The translations under genes were made by a program, and so were the position numbers. Source: Aureisphaera galaxeae (lineage in GTDB: Bacteria > Bacteroidota > Bacteroidia > Flavobacteriales > Flavobacteriaceae). From it: a DNA stretch of 44,261 nt. Where the stretch lies: NCBI RefSeq assembly GCF_028561275.1, contig NZ_JAQQTF010000008.1, positions 1 through 44,261 on the forward strand, read 5' to 3'. Shown here one piece after another: positions 18,348 through 25,504 of the stretch (within the stretch, counting starts at the first letter, position 1; each line of letters starts with the position of its first letter). Under the pieces are notes generated by a model that worked only from the letters and a program-made list of their open reading frames with translations, ran no database searches and was not told where the DNA came from.

Positions 18348-19478
18348 TTGAAATTATCTGTAGTCATCCTTAATTACAATGTGCGCTATTTTTTGGAGCA
18401 ATGCATCATCAGTGTAGAGCGCTCCCTTAAAGGCATAGACGCAGAAATTATTGTGGTGGACAACGACTCCAAGGATGATAGCTGTGAGATGGTGAAACAA
18501 CGGTTTCCACACCTTACCCTACTTCAGAATACAGAAAATGTAGGCTTCAGCAAGGCGAATAATCAAGCGGTGGCCATAGCCAAAGGGGAGTATGTGTGTA
18601 TTCTGAATCCAGATACGGCGGTGGCCGAACATACATTTAGTAGTGCCCTTCAATATGCGGAAGGGAAGGATCATCTAGGGGCCTTAGGGATCTGCTTAAT
18701 GGATGGCACGGGAAATTTCTTACCCGAAAGCAAGCGTAACTTGCCTACACCCAAACGCTCTTTACTTAAAATGATAGGTAGGACGAATAGTAAGAATGGT
18801 TATTATGCCAATTATTTGGGAGAAAAGGACAAAGGAAGGGTAGAAGTGCTTGTGGGTGCGTTCATGTTGATGCGAAAGGATGTATATGAAGGGGTGAAAG
18901 GTTTCGATGAAGACTATTTCATGTATGGCGAAGATATTGACCTTTCCTATAAATTGACCAAAGCCGGTTACCAAAATGAATATTTGGGAAGCCTTTCCAT
19001 GTTACATTATAAAGGTGAAAGCACACAGAAGGATACCGCCTATCTCAATAGGTTCTATGGAGCCATGCGAATTTTTTACCGAAAGCATTTTAGGTCCAAC
19101 CCATTATTGAATCTAGCAGTAAATATAGGAGTGCAATTTGCCAAGATTACCCGAAAGTTTAAAGAACGGAAAAGGAGCGTAAAGCCTGTGAAATGCAACG
19201 AAGTATTGGTTTTTACTGAAAACATCGGATTGCTGCAGAAGATTTCTGGGCATTTCGATATCCCCGTGAAATCCGCTTCCAAAATCATTTTGGAGCGGGC
19301 CACCTTTCACAATACCCTCTGTGTGTTCGATGTGGACTATATATCCTATGGGCAAATCTTTAGTGTGATGGGCGCATTGAAAAACAAGCAAAACAGTTTC
19401 CGAATTAAACCACCAGGTTGTAATTTTATCATCGGAAGCGACCGCAGTGATGAGAAGGGCGGTGTACTACAGTTATAA
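18348..19478 (+). CDS. Family 2 glycosyltransferase
   Basis: 376 residues, starting at TTG (18348), 4 nt after recR; the alternative start is accepted because the GT-A fold begins at once (KLSVVILNYNVRYFLEQC). The nucleotide-sugar site shows IVVDNDSKDDS and LNPDTAV (a DxD-like position), and the acceptor end shows MYGEDIDLSYKLTKAGY. It resembles rhamnosyl- or WbbL-like transferases that build surface polysaccharide at the inner face of the inner membrane. Residues from about 270 to the end form an extra basic domain with no motif I recognise. The recR-GT2-E2 order is, from memory, common in Flavobacteriaceae, so this is a core gene rather than part of a mobile polysaccharide locus. Confidence 0.9.
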   Translation: MKLSVVILNYNVRYFLEQCIISVERSLKGIDAEIIVVDNDSKDDSCEMVKQRFPHLTLLQNTENVGFSKANNQAVAIAKGEYVCILNPDTAVAEHTFSSALQYAEGKDHLGALGICLMDGTGNFLPESKRNLPTPKRSLLKMIGRTNSKNGYYANYLGEKDKGRVEVLVGAFMLMRKDVYEGVKGFDEDYFMYGEDIDLSYKLTKAGYQNEYLGSLSMLHYKGESTQKDTAYLNRFYGAMRIFYRKHFRSNPLLNLAVNIGVQFAKITRKFKERKRSVKPVKCNEVLVFTENIGLLQKISGHFDIPVKSASKIILERATFHNTLCVFDVDYISYGQIFSVMGALKNKQNSFRIKPPGCNFIIGSDRSDEKGGVLQL

Positions 19479-19554
19479 TTGTCATATTCGTAATAAGACA
19501 AGATAAAGAACTGTTATTTTTGAATTATTTAAAATAAATAGACGCAAAATTTAT

Positions 19555-19562
19555 TAATTTTG
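19555..19562 (+). promoter_or_regulatory. -7 box for the E2 gene
   Basis: TAATTTTG, an exact TAnnTTTG, ends 30 nt before the ATG. A second exact box, TATTTTTG, lies at 19515-19522. No clear -33 box precedes either. Confidence 0.4.
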
Positions 19563-19592
19563 CACTCAATTTAAAACTGAGTTTCTAGCGTT

Positions 19593-20918
19593 ATGGCGAG
19601 ATTTGAACTGAAATTACCTAAAATGGGGGAGAGTGTTGCAGAAGCAACCGTTACCAACTGGCTTAAAAATGTAGGCGATACGATTGAGGCCGATGAAGCT
19701 GTGTTGGAAATCGCTACCGATAAAGTGGATAGCGAAGTACCCAGCGAGGTAGATGGTACCCTAGTCGAAATCCTTTTTCAAGTGGATGACGTGGTACAGG
19801 TGGGACAGACCTTGGCTGTGATAGAAACCGATGGCGATGTAAGTGTTGCCACACCTGCACCTGCTGCAGTAGAAGAAGCTGCTCCTGCGGCGGTAGCCGA
19901 AGTAGAAAAAACAGTGGTGGCCGCCAAAGAAGCGACAGAAACCGTGATTGAAAGTTCGGGAGATCGTTTTTATTCTCCCTTGGTAAAGAATATAGCTTCC
20001 CAAGAAGGAATTTCCCAAGCCGAATTGGATGCCATTCCAGGAACCGGTAAGGACGGGCGAGTGACCAAAAACGACATTCTAGGATATCTTGAAAGTAGAG
20101 GTGTTGCACCTGCGGCACAAACCGCGGCTCCTGCAAAGACTGCCGAACCTGCTCCTGCGGTTAAAAAGCCGGCAACGAGCAAACCTGCCACTCCAGTATC
20201 TGTGAACGGAGAAGACGAGATCATAGAAATGACCCGTATGGGGAAATTGATCGCTCACCATATGGTAGAAAGTGTTTCTACTTCGGCTCACGTACAGAGC
20301 TTTGTGGAGTGCGATGTAACCAATATTTGGAACTGGCGCAAAAAGGTAAAAGCGGCTTACGAAAAGCGTGAAGGGGAGAAATTGACCTTTACTCCGATCT
20401 TTATGGAGGCTGTAGCCAAGGCATTGAAAGATTTCCCATTGATGAACATTTCTGTAGATGGAGATAAGATCATCAAGCGTAAAAATATCAATCTTGGTAT
20501 GGCAGCTGCTTTGCCCGATGGAAACCTAATCGTTCCTGTGATTAAAAATGCCGATCAGTTGAATTTGGTAGGAATGAGCAAGGCAGTGAATGACCTTGCC
20601 AATAGAGCGCGTAACAATCAATTGAAGCCTGATGAAATCCAAGGAGGAACTTACACTGTAACTAATGTAGGAACCTTTGGAAGTGTCATGGGAACCCCTA
20701 TCATCAATCAACCGCAAGTTGGGATCTTGGCCTTGGGCGCTATTAGAAAGGTACCTGCGGTAATAGAAACCCCAGAAGGTGATTTCATTGGTATCCGTTA
20801 CAAGATGTTCCTATCCCACAGTTATGATCATAGAGTGGTAAATGGTGCCTTAGGAGGACAATTTGTAAAGGCGGTTGCGGATTACTTGGAAGCTTGGGAT
20901 GTGAATCGTGAGATTTAA
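19593..20918 (+). CDS. 2-oxo acid dehydrogenase E2 (lipoyl acyltransferase), branched-chain type
   Basis: 441 residues. The lipoyl domain (1-80) has the lipoylated Lys44 in ATDKVDSEV. Two Ala/Pro/Glu-rich linkers flank a peripheral subunit-binding domain at about 128-168 (YSPLVKNIASQEG, GTGKDGRVTKNDIL). The C-terminal catalytic domain (about 215-441) carries the transacylase motif as HRVVNGA, with His413 and Asn at the position that is Asp in many E2s; Asn also occurs there in some active E2s. The KMGESVAEATVTNWLKNVGD start is closer to branched-chain 2-oxoacid E2 than to the pyruvate or 2-oxoglutarate E2 of this family. The product would pass acyl groups to CoA in branched-chain amino acid catabolism or branched fatty acid priming. 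E1 and E3 are not in the window. Confidence 0.92.
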   Translation: MARFELKLPKMGESVAEATVTNWLKNVGDTIEADEAVLEIATDKVDSEVPSEVDGTLVEILFQVDDVVQVGQTLAVIETDGDVSVATPAPAAVEEAAPAAVAEVEKTVVAAKEATETVIESSGDRFYSPLVKNIASQEGISQAELDAIPGTGKDGRVTKNDILGYLESRGVAPAAQTAAPAKTAEPAPAVKKPATSKPATPVSVNGEDEIIEMTRMGKLIAHHMVESVSTSAHVQSFVECDVTNIWNWRKKVKAAYEKREGEKLTFTPIFMEAVAKALKDFPLMNISVDGDKIIKRKNINLGMAAALPDGNLIVPVIKNADQLNLVGMSKAVNDLANRARNNQLKPDEIQGGTYTVTNVGTFGSVMGTPIINQPQVGILALGAIRKVPAVIETPEGDFIGIRYKMFLSHSYDHRVVNGALGGQFVKAVADYLEAWDVNREI

Positions 20919-21538
20919 TTTTCAAGCTTAGCTAGCACAGCTTCCAGTTCATCATACCCAAAAATCGTGTAGGACTTGTTCCAGATCACAGGAAAGCGAA
21001 TACGCGTGGCTGAGGTGAGTTCCTTATCAATAAAAGCCATGAACTGTGCATATAAGGCACCGTCCGTTTCAATATTAAACACCCGGTGTTGAATTCTTTT
21101 GCTTTGTAATTGTGTAGCTAAAGCATCACATTTTTCGCAATTTGTCATTCGGAAGACAACGACTTTTCCCCTCACGGCATTTTCAATATCCACTACCTCC
21201 TTTTCCTGAGTAACGTGAATGTCATTGTCCAATTCGTCATTTACTATAAGGTCGTAGGTGTAGTTAGAGGGTATGTCCTTCAACTCGATAAGGGTAATCA
21301 TAGGAACTTTGGTGCGCGGCGGGATATCCTTTAAAACCGGTTTGTCGGCACTGCGACGGTACCCCTCGGCGTGCACCATGAGGAAGACATTCAGGGTGTC
21401 GGCCGTCTTGTTTTCGGCCATCAAAACCAAGCGCTTTCCGGTCTTCTTTTCCGAAATGATTACTTTCTCCGCCTGAGCGTTGGCCAGTGCGCCTACAAAT
21501 AGGCCCGAAATGATGATAACTTTTGAAATAATCCCCAT
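20915..21538 (-). CDS. Exported glutaredoxin/thioredoxin-fold protein with a CxxC motif
   Basis: 207 residues with a signal peptide (1-23, ending ANAQA). Residues 24-120 are a beta-rich domain I do not recognise (KVIISEKKTGKRLVLMAENK). Residues about 124-205 are a glutaredoxin-like fold: VVVFRMTNCEKCDALATQL with Cys134 and Cys137, and a cis-Pro in RIRFPVIWN. A periplasmic thiol-disulfide role is inferred from the CEKC site. It converges on the E2 gene, the two stop codons sharing the palindrome TTAA (20915-20918). Its -7 box lies so close to the ATG that the mRNA would be leaderless or nearly so. Confidence 0.75.
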   Translation of the reverse strand: MGIISKVIIISGLFVGALANAQAEKVIISEKKTGKRLVLMAENKTADTLNVFLMVHAEGYRRSADKPVLKDIPPRTKVPMITLIELKDIPSNYTYDLIVNDELDNDIHVTQEKEVVDIENAVRGKVVVFRMTNCEKCDALATQLQSKRIQHRVFNIETDGALYAQFMAFIDKELTSATRIRFPVIWNKSYTIFGYDELEAVLAKLEN

Positions 21539-21542
21539 AGCG

Positions 21543-21566
21543 CAAAAATAACAATTGTTACTTTTG
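21543..21566. promoter_or_regulatory. Near-palindromic divergent promoter
   Basis: This 24-nt segment is an inverted repeat with a single mismatched pair. Its outer arms are mirror-image -7 boxes: TATTTTTG on the minus strand (21550-21543) and TACTTTTG on the plus strand (21559-21566); the core TAACAATTGTTA (21549-21560) is a perfect palindrome. The minus-strand box ends 4 nt before the ATG at 21538, the plus-strand box 16 nt before the ATG at 21583. It could be two back-to-back promoters, a repressor site, or both. Confidence 0.5.
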
Positions 21567-21582
21567 TAGCATAAATCATACC

Positions 21583-22356
21583 ATGCAATTAAAACTATCC
21601 AAGCCCATCTGTTTTTTCGATCTGGAAACCACCGGAGTGAATGTCGCTTCCGACCGTATTGTAGAGATTTCCGTGTTAAAGGTATACCCCAATGGCAATA
21701 AGGAGAGCCATACTTGGCGGGTAAACCCTACCGTACCCATTCCGAGAGGAGCCAGCGATATACATGGTATTACAGATGATATGGTGGCAGACGAACCGAC
21801 CTTCAAGGAATTGGCGCCCAAAGTACACGCGTTGATGAAGGAAAGTGATTTGGCAGGCTATAATTCCAATCGGTTCGATATTCCCCTATTGGCAGAGGAA
21901 CTGCTTCGTGCCGATGTGGATTTCGATCTTAAAAAGGCATTGGCTGTGGACGTACAAACCATCTTTCACAAAAAGGAAAAGAGGACTTTGGAAGCCGCTT
22001 ATAAATTCTATTGCGATAAAACGTTAGAGAATGCCCATAGCGCAGAGGCGGATACCATAGCTACTTATGAAGTGCTTTTAGCGCAATTGGATAAGTACGA
22101 AGACCTGCAAAAGGATGTGCCGTGGTTATCACAGTTTAGTGCACATAAGAATTTTGCCGATTTTGCTGGATTTATAGGCTTCACCAAGGAAAAGAAGGAA
22201 ATCTTCATGTTCGGGAAGCACAAGGGGCAATTGGTAGAGGATGTACTGGAAAAAGAGCCTGGGTATTTTGGTTGGTTGCTCAACGCCGATTTCCCATTGT
22301 ACACTAAAAAAATATTGACCCGAGTAAAGCTGCGTAAGCTCAACAATAAATTCTAA
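21583..22356 (+). CDS. DnaQ-like 3'-5' exonuclease (DEDDh)
   Basis: 257 residues. The N-terminal RNase T/DnaQ fold has all catalytic residues of the DEDDh class: Asp13 and Glu15 (FFDLETTG), Asp99 (YNSNRFDIPLL), His152 and Asp157 (NAHSAEADTIAT), with HGITDDMV at 61-68. The C-terminal 60 residues (FMFGKHKGQLVEDV, GYFGWLL) resemble the extra domain of exonuclease X-type proteins. It should degrade single-stranded DNA 3' to 5' in repair or proofreading; it is not the dedicated DnaE epsilon subunit for certain. It is first in a tight operon (7, 4 and 8 nt gaps) with FAH, HPt and cinA. Confidence 0.9.
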   Translation: MQLKLSKPICFFDLETTGVNVASDRIVEISVLKVYPNGNKESHTWRVNPTVPIPRGASDIHGITDDMVADEPTFKELAPKVHALMKESDLAGYNSNRFDIPLLAEELLRADVDFDLKKALAVDVQTIFHKKEKRTLEAAYKFYCDKTLENAHSAEADTIATYEVLLAQLDKYEDLQKDVPWLSQFSAHKNFADFAGFIGFTKEKKEIFMFGKHKGQLVEDVLEKEPGYFGWLLNADFPLYTKKILTRVKLRKLNNKF

Positions 22357-22363
22357 TCTGCTT

Positions 22364-22975
22364 ATGAAATTAATCTGTGTAGGGAGAAATTATACCGAAC
22401 ACATAGAGGAACTGGATAACGAAAGGCCCAAAGACCCTATATTGTTTTTAAAGCCAGATACGTCCATACTATTAAAAAAGAACCCCTTTTTTATTCCCGA
22501 ATTTTCCAACGATGTACACCATGAGGTAGAGGTATTGGTGAAAATAAAGAAGATCGGAAAGCACATTCAGCAAAAATTTGCCCATAAATATTATGACGAA
22601 ATAGGATTGGGAATCGACTTTACCGCTAGGGATTTACAACAACAATTAAAGGAGAAAGGGCACCCTTGGGAAAAGGCCAAAGGGTTTGATGGAGCAGCCG
22701 TGATTGGTAATTTTTTACCAAAAACAACGTTTACGAATGTGGATGACATCAATTTTCGGTTAGAAAAGAACGGAAAAGTCGTACAAAAAGGCAATACCAA
22801 CCTAATGTTGTGGAAAATTGATGCGTTGATCGAATATATTTCGAAATATTTCACTTTGAAGATTGGAGATATTATATTTACGGGCACTCCGGCTGGTGTA
22901 GGTAAGGTAGATGCCAATGATGTTCTAACAGGCTATATCGAAGATACGGAGTCATTTTCAATAAAAGTTAAGTAA
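22364..22975 (+). CDS. Fumarylacetoacetate hydrolase (FAH) family protein
   Basis: 203 residues, a compact FAH domain. Metal ligands of the family are visible: the Glu pair in HHEVEVLVKI (about 52-61) and the Asp in GLGIDFTARDLQ (about 84-95). KGFDGAAVIG and GDIIFTGTPAGVG are the usual catalytic-loop and C-terminal signatures. Members hydrolyse or decarboxylate 2-oxo acids or act as acylpyruvases or oxaloacetate tautomerases/decarboxylases; which one cannot be told here. It is the second gene of the exonuclease operon, 7 nt after its neighbour, though no metabolic link is obvious. Confidence 0.88.
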   Translation: MKLICVGRNYTEHIEELDNERPKDPILFLKPDTSILLKKNPFFIPEFSNDVHHEVEVLVKIKKIGKHIQQKFAHKYYDEIGLGIDFTARDLQQQLKEKGHPWEKAKGFDGAAVIGNFLPKTTFTNVDDINFRLEKNGKVVQKGNTNLMLWKIDALIEYISKYFTLKIGDIIFTGTPAGVGKVDANDVLTGYIEDTESFSIKVK

Positions 22976-22979
22976 TTAT

Positions 22980-23321
22980 ATGAGTAAATTATATTCTATA
23001 GACAGTCTAAACGAGATTTCTGGAGGAGACAAGGAGTTTATGGCTGTGGTCGCTCAGACCTTTTTAGATGAAATTCCACCGGATTTGGCCTCTTTAGAAG
23101 AAGCCATCGAGAATGACAATAAAGAATTGGCCTACCAATTCGCACATAAAATGAAACCGAATATCGAAATGTTCGGAATCGATCTACTCAAACAAATCAC
23201 AGGAATTGAATCTTGGACCAAGACGTCCAAAAGCACCGACAGCGTTCTCCCCCATATAGAACTCGTTTCTACGACTTTACACCGAGTTTTTGATGAGTTA
23301 AAAGAGGACTTCGACCTATAA
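22980..23321 (+). CDS. Single-domain histidine phosphotransfer (HPt) protein
   Basis: 113 residues forming one four-helix HPt domain. The phospho-accepting His56 sits in YQFAHKMKPNIEMFG, the family's AHxLK-like helix, preceded by FLDEIPPDLASLEEAIENDN. It should shuttle phosphoryl groups between a hybrid kinase and a response regulator, but neither is encoded nearby. It starts 4 nt after the FAH gene and ends 8 nt before cinA, so it is translated from the operon mRNA. The partner is unknown. Confidence 0.82.
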   Translation: MSKLYSIDSLNEISGGDKEFMAVVAQTFLDEIPPDLASLEEAIENDNKELAYQFAHKMKPNIEMFGIDLLKQITGIESWTKTSKSTDSVLPHIELVSTTLHRVFDELKEDFDL

Positions 23322-23329
23322 ACAAATAG

Positions 23330-24577
23330 ATGCTTGCTGAAATAATAACCATTGGAGACGAGATTCTCATTGGTCAAATTGTAGATACCAATTCAGCCTT
23401 CATTAGTAAGGAACTGAACAAGGCTGGTATTCAGGTATATCAAATTACTTCCGTTCAAGACGATCGGGAGCATATTCTCGATGCACTAGAAGAAGCCAAA
23501 AGCCGTGTAGATGTGGTACTGGTAACAGGCGGACTAGGCCCCACAAAAGATGATATAACGAAGCAGACCTTTTGCGAGTTTCTGGACGATACATTAGTGG
23601 AAAGTGCTGTTGTTAAGGAGCATATCGAGTTTCTTTTCAAAAAATACTTCAACAAATTACCAGCAGAAGCCAATCTAAGGCAGGCATTGGTGCCATCTAC
23701 CGCCAAGGTGCTTAAAAACCAACATGGTACGGCTCCTGGAATGTGGATGGAACAGGACGATACGGTCTTTGTTTCCATGCCCGGTGTGCCTTACGAAATG
23801 AAGGCGCTGATCAAGAATGAGGTGATTCCGGCGATCATAAAAAAATACAACCGTCCGCACATCTATCATAAAACGTTGCTTACCTACGGATTGGGCGAAA
23901 GTACCATTGCAGAGCGTATTTCCGATTGGGAAGAAGCACTTCCAAAGCATATAAAACTGGCCTATCTCCCTTCATTGGGAAAAGTGCGTTTACGGCTTTC
24001 TTCCAAAGGGGAGAATGAAGAAAAGCTCATAGCCGAGGTCGATGCCCAAATGGAGACATTGCATGGCATGGTGGCCGATATAGCCGTGGGTTATGAGGAT
24101 GAAACCTCTGTAACGGAGAAAATCGGTGGATTGCTCCAACAAAAGGGCAAAACGCTTAGTTTGGCCGAAAGTTGTACTGGAGGAGCCCTTGCGCAGGAAA
24201 TTACACAACATCCTGGAGCTTCTGCATTTTATAGGGGAAGCATTATTCCATATGCTACCGAGCTAAAAACGTCCATTCTGGGCGTAGATGCCGATATTAT
24301 CAAAGAAAACAATGTGGTAAGTCTTCCCGTGGCCGAAGCCATGGCGCAGCAGGCGACCAAGGTGTTTGGTAGCGATTATGCCATTGCTACCACAGGTATA
24401 GCCGGCCCAACAAAGGGAGATGGGGACGATGAGGTAGGTACTGTGTGTATTGCCATTGCGACCCCAGAAAAAATGATCTCCGAAAAGTTTCAATTTGGTA
24501 AGGCTCGGGAGCGAGTCATCAAAAAATCAGTGAACAAGGCCTTCGAAATGCTACTAAAAGAAATTTCCAAAAACTAA
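23330..24577 (+). CDS. cinA: CinA family protein (MoCF-like and PncC-like domains)
   Basis: 415 residues, full length for two-domain CinA. The N-terminal MoeA/MogA-like domain (1-170) opens with [19 protein letters not shown] and carries [13 protein letters not shown] and [13 protein letters not shown]. The C-terminal PncC-type domain (about 255-412) has [23 protein letters not shown] and [12 protein letters not shown]. In other bacteria the protein deamidates nicotinamide mononucleotide to recycle the by-product of NAD-dependent ligase and may act as an ADP-ribose pyrophosphatase; this role is known for the family, not shown here. It is last in the exonuclease operon; the ribosomal cluster behind it has its own promoter. 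Confidence 0.95.
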   Translation: MLAEIITIGDEILIGQIVDTNSAFISKELNKAGIQVYQITSVQDDREHILDALEEAKSRVDVVLVTGGLGPTKDDITKQTFCEFLDDTLVESAVVKEHIEFLFKKYFNKLPAEANLRQALVPSTAKVLKNQHGTAPGMWMEQDDTVFVSMPGVPYEMKALIKNEVIPAIIKKYNRPHIYHKTLLTYGLGESTIAERISDWEEALPKHIKLAYLPSLGKVRLRLSSKGENEEKLIAEVDAQMETLHGMVADIAVGYEDETSVTEKIGGLLQQKGKTLSLAESCTGGALAQEITQHPGASAFYRGSIIPYATELKTSILGVDADIIKENNVVSLPVAEAMAQQATKVFGSDYAIATTGIAGPTKGDGDDEVGTVCIAIATPEKMISEKFQFGKARERVIKKSVNKAFEMLLKEISKN

Positions 24578-24587
24578 ATTTCTTTTG

Positions 24588-24618
24588 TTGGTCATACCAA
24601 ATTATTTCCTTAAATTTG
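24588..24618 (+). promoter_or_regulatory. Promoter of rpmB-rpmG-DUF4295
   Basis: TTG (24588-24590) and, after 20 nt, TAAATTTG (24611-24618), exact to TAnnTTTG. The start should be near 24625, giving a leader of about 29 nt. This is the best promoter match in the window. Confidence 0.65.
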
Positions 24619-24653
24619 CACCCTGTTTAAAAATAACATTAAAAGCGAGTACA

Positions 24654-24893
24654 ATGTCAAGAGTTTGTGAGCTTACGGGAAAAAGAGCAATGGTAGGGAA
24701 CAATGTTTCTCACGCGATGAACAAGACTAAGAGAAAGTTCAACGTAAATTTAGTGAAGAAGCGTTTCTACATTCCAGAAGAGGACAAGTGGTTAACACTT
24801 CGTGTTTCTACTTCTGCATTGAAGAACATTAACAAGAAAGGTATTTCTGCCGTAATTAAGGAAGCCCGCGAAAAAGGGTACTTGAAGCAGTAA
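24654..24893 (+). CDS. rpmB: 50S ribosomal protein L28
   Basis: 79 residues, bL28 of the large ribosomal subunit. It opens with [20 protein letters not shown], the usual L28 start, and has the basic [15 protein letters not shown] segment. The ATG at 24654 is chosen because the family starts there and the promoter's leader ends just before it; the frame extends upstream to 24585 only through promoter sequence. There is one Cys and no zinc knuckle. The next gene follows after 26 nt. Confidence 0.97.
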   Translation: MSRVCELTGKRAMVGNNVSHAMNKTKRKFNVNLVKKRFYIPEEDKWLTLRVSTSALKNINKKGISAVIKEAREKGYLKQ

Positions 24894-24919
24894 TCGCATA
24901 ATTTTTAAAGTCGACCAAA

Positions 24920-25102
24920 ATGGCTAAGAAAGGAAACAGAGTTCAAGTAATATTAGAGTGCACCGAGCACAAGGAGTCCGGAATGCCTGGAACTTCCCGT
25001 TACATTACCACGAAGAACAAAAAGAACACTCCGGATAGAATGGAATTGAAGAAATTCAACCCAATCTTAAAGAGAATGACTGTACATAAAGAAATCAAAT
25101 AA
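24920..25102 (+). CDS. rpmG: 50S ribosomal protein L33
   Basis: 60 residues, bL33. It begins [20 protein letters not shown] and ends [11 protein letters not shown]. Only one Cys (Cys14) is present, so this is the zinc-free form of L33 in place of the four-Cys form. It is the second gene of the rpmB cluster, 12 nt before the DUF4295 gene. Confidence 0.97.
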   Translation: MAKKGNRVQVILECTEHKESGMPGTSRYITTKNKKNTPDRMELKKFNPILKRMTVHKEIK

Positions 25103-25114
25103 TAACTAAGCGTC

Positions 25115-25267
25115 ATGGCAAAGAAAGCAGTAGCATCGTTACAAACAGGATCCAAGCGTTTAACCAAAGCGATCAAAATGGTTAAGTCTGAAAAGACTGG
25201 CGCTTATACTTTTGTTGAGTCTATCATGGCTCCAGACCAAGTAAACGATTGGTTGAAAAAACAATAG
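25115..25267 (+). CDS. DUF4295 family small basic protein (Bacteroidota ribosome-associated)
   Basis: 50 residues: it opens MAKKAVASLQTGSKRLTKAI, has the middle segment KMVKSEKTGAYTFVES and ends DQVNDWLKKQ. It is lysine-rich and always, in my memory, found after rpmB-rpmG in Bacteroidota; I recall it being assigned as a phylum-specific large-subunit ribosomal protein in a flavobacterial ribosome structure, but cannot check that here. It starts 12 nt after rpmG and is followed 22 nt later by a terminator, so it is the last gene of this transcript. Confidence 0.85.
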   Translation: MAKKAVASLQTGSKRLTKAIKMVKSEKTGAYTFVESIMAPDQVNDWLKKQ

Positions 25268-25289
25268 TCAACCCGTACGATATTAAACC

Positions 25290-25320
25290 AAGCCACTTTT
25301 TTACGAAGGTGGCTTTTTTT
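25290..25320 (+). terminator. Terminator of the rpmB-rpmG-DUF4295 operon
   Basis: Stem AAGCCAC / GTGGCTT (25290-25296 with 25309-25315), 12-nt loop, then T to 25320. It begins 22 nt after the stop codon. Confidence 0.82.
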
Positions 25321-25381
25321 GTCCTCCTTAGTTCGCTTGCATAAGAACCATGGAGGGCGTATTTTTGGCATCGCCACCAGA

Positions 25382-25486
25382 AGCATATGTATAAGGTGGG
25401 CGTTCCGTAAAGTAGAGCCTATGGTCCACTTTACGACCGGGCTTTCACCACTACACGGTAGTTTGGTTCAATCCCTAACGCAATAT
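25382..25486 (+). repeat. Palindromic intergenic element (candidate dispersed flavobacterial repeat)
   Basis: A non-coding block between the ribosomal operon and ftsY. It contains an 8-bp perfect stem CGTAAAGT / ACTTTACG around a 14-nt loop, then CGGGCTTTCACCACTACACG and, at its right end, CAATCCCTAACGCAAT. The GGGCTTTC...CAATCCCTAACGC framing matches intergenic repeats that I recall from several Flavobacteriaceae genomes. Only one copy is in this window, so repetition is not shown here. It is not a tRNA: no acceptor or T-loop arrangement fits. Confidence 0.4.
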
Positions 25487-25504
25487 TAAACCTCAGAACT
25501 CACT

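Noticed and set aside
20829-20849. Asn in place of Asp in the HRVVNG motif of E2 as an inactivating change
   Set aside because: Some active dihydrolipoyl acyltransferases have Asn at this position (I recall the Azotobacter pyruvate E2), and all other features are intact.
24585-24653. Upstream start for rpmB
   Set aside because: The extra frame overlaps the promoter and would add residues absent from L28.
25382-25486. tRNA or structured RNA gene before ftsY
   Set aside because: The single hairpin does not make a cloverleaf, and no T-loop GTTC-type arm or acceptor stem can be drawn.
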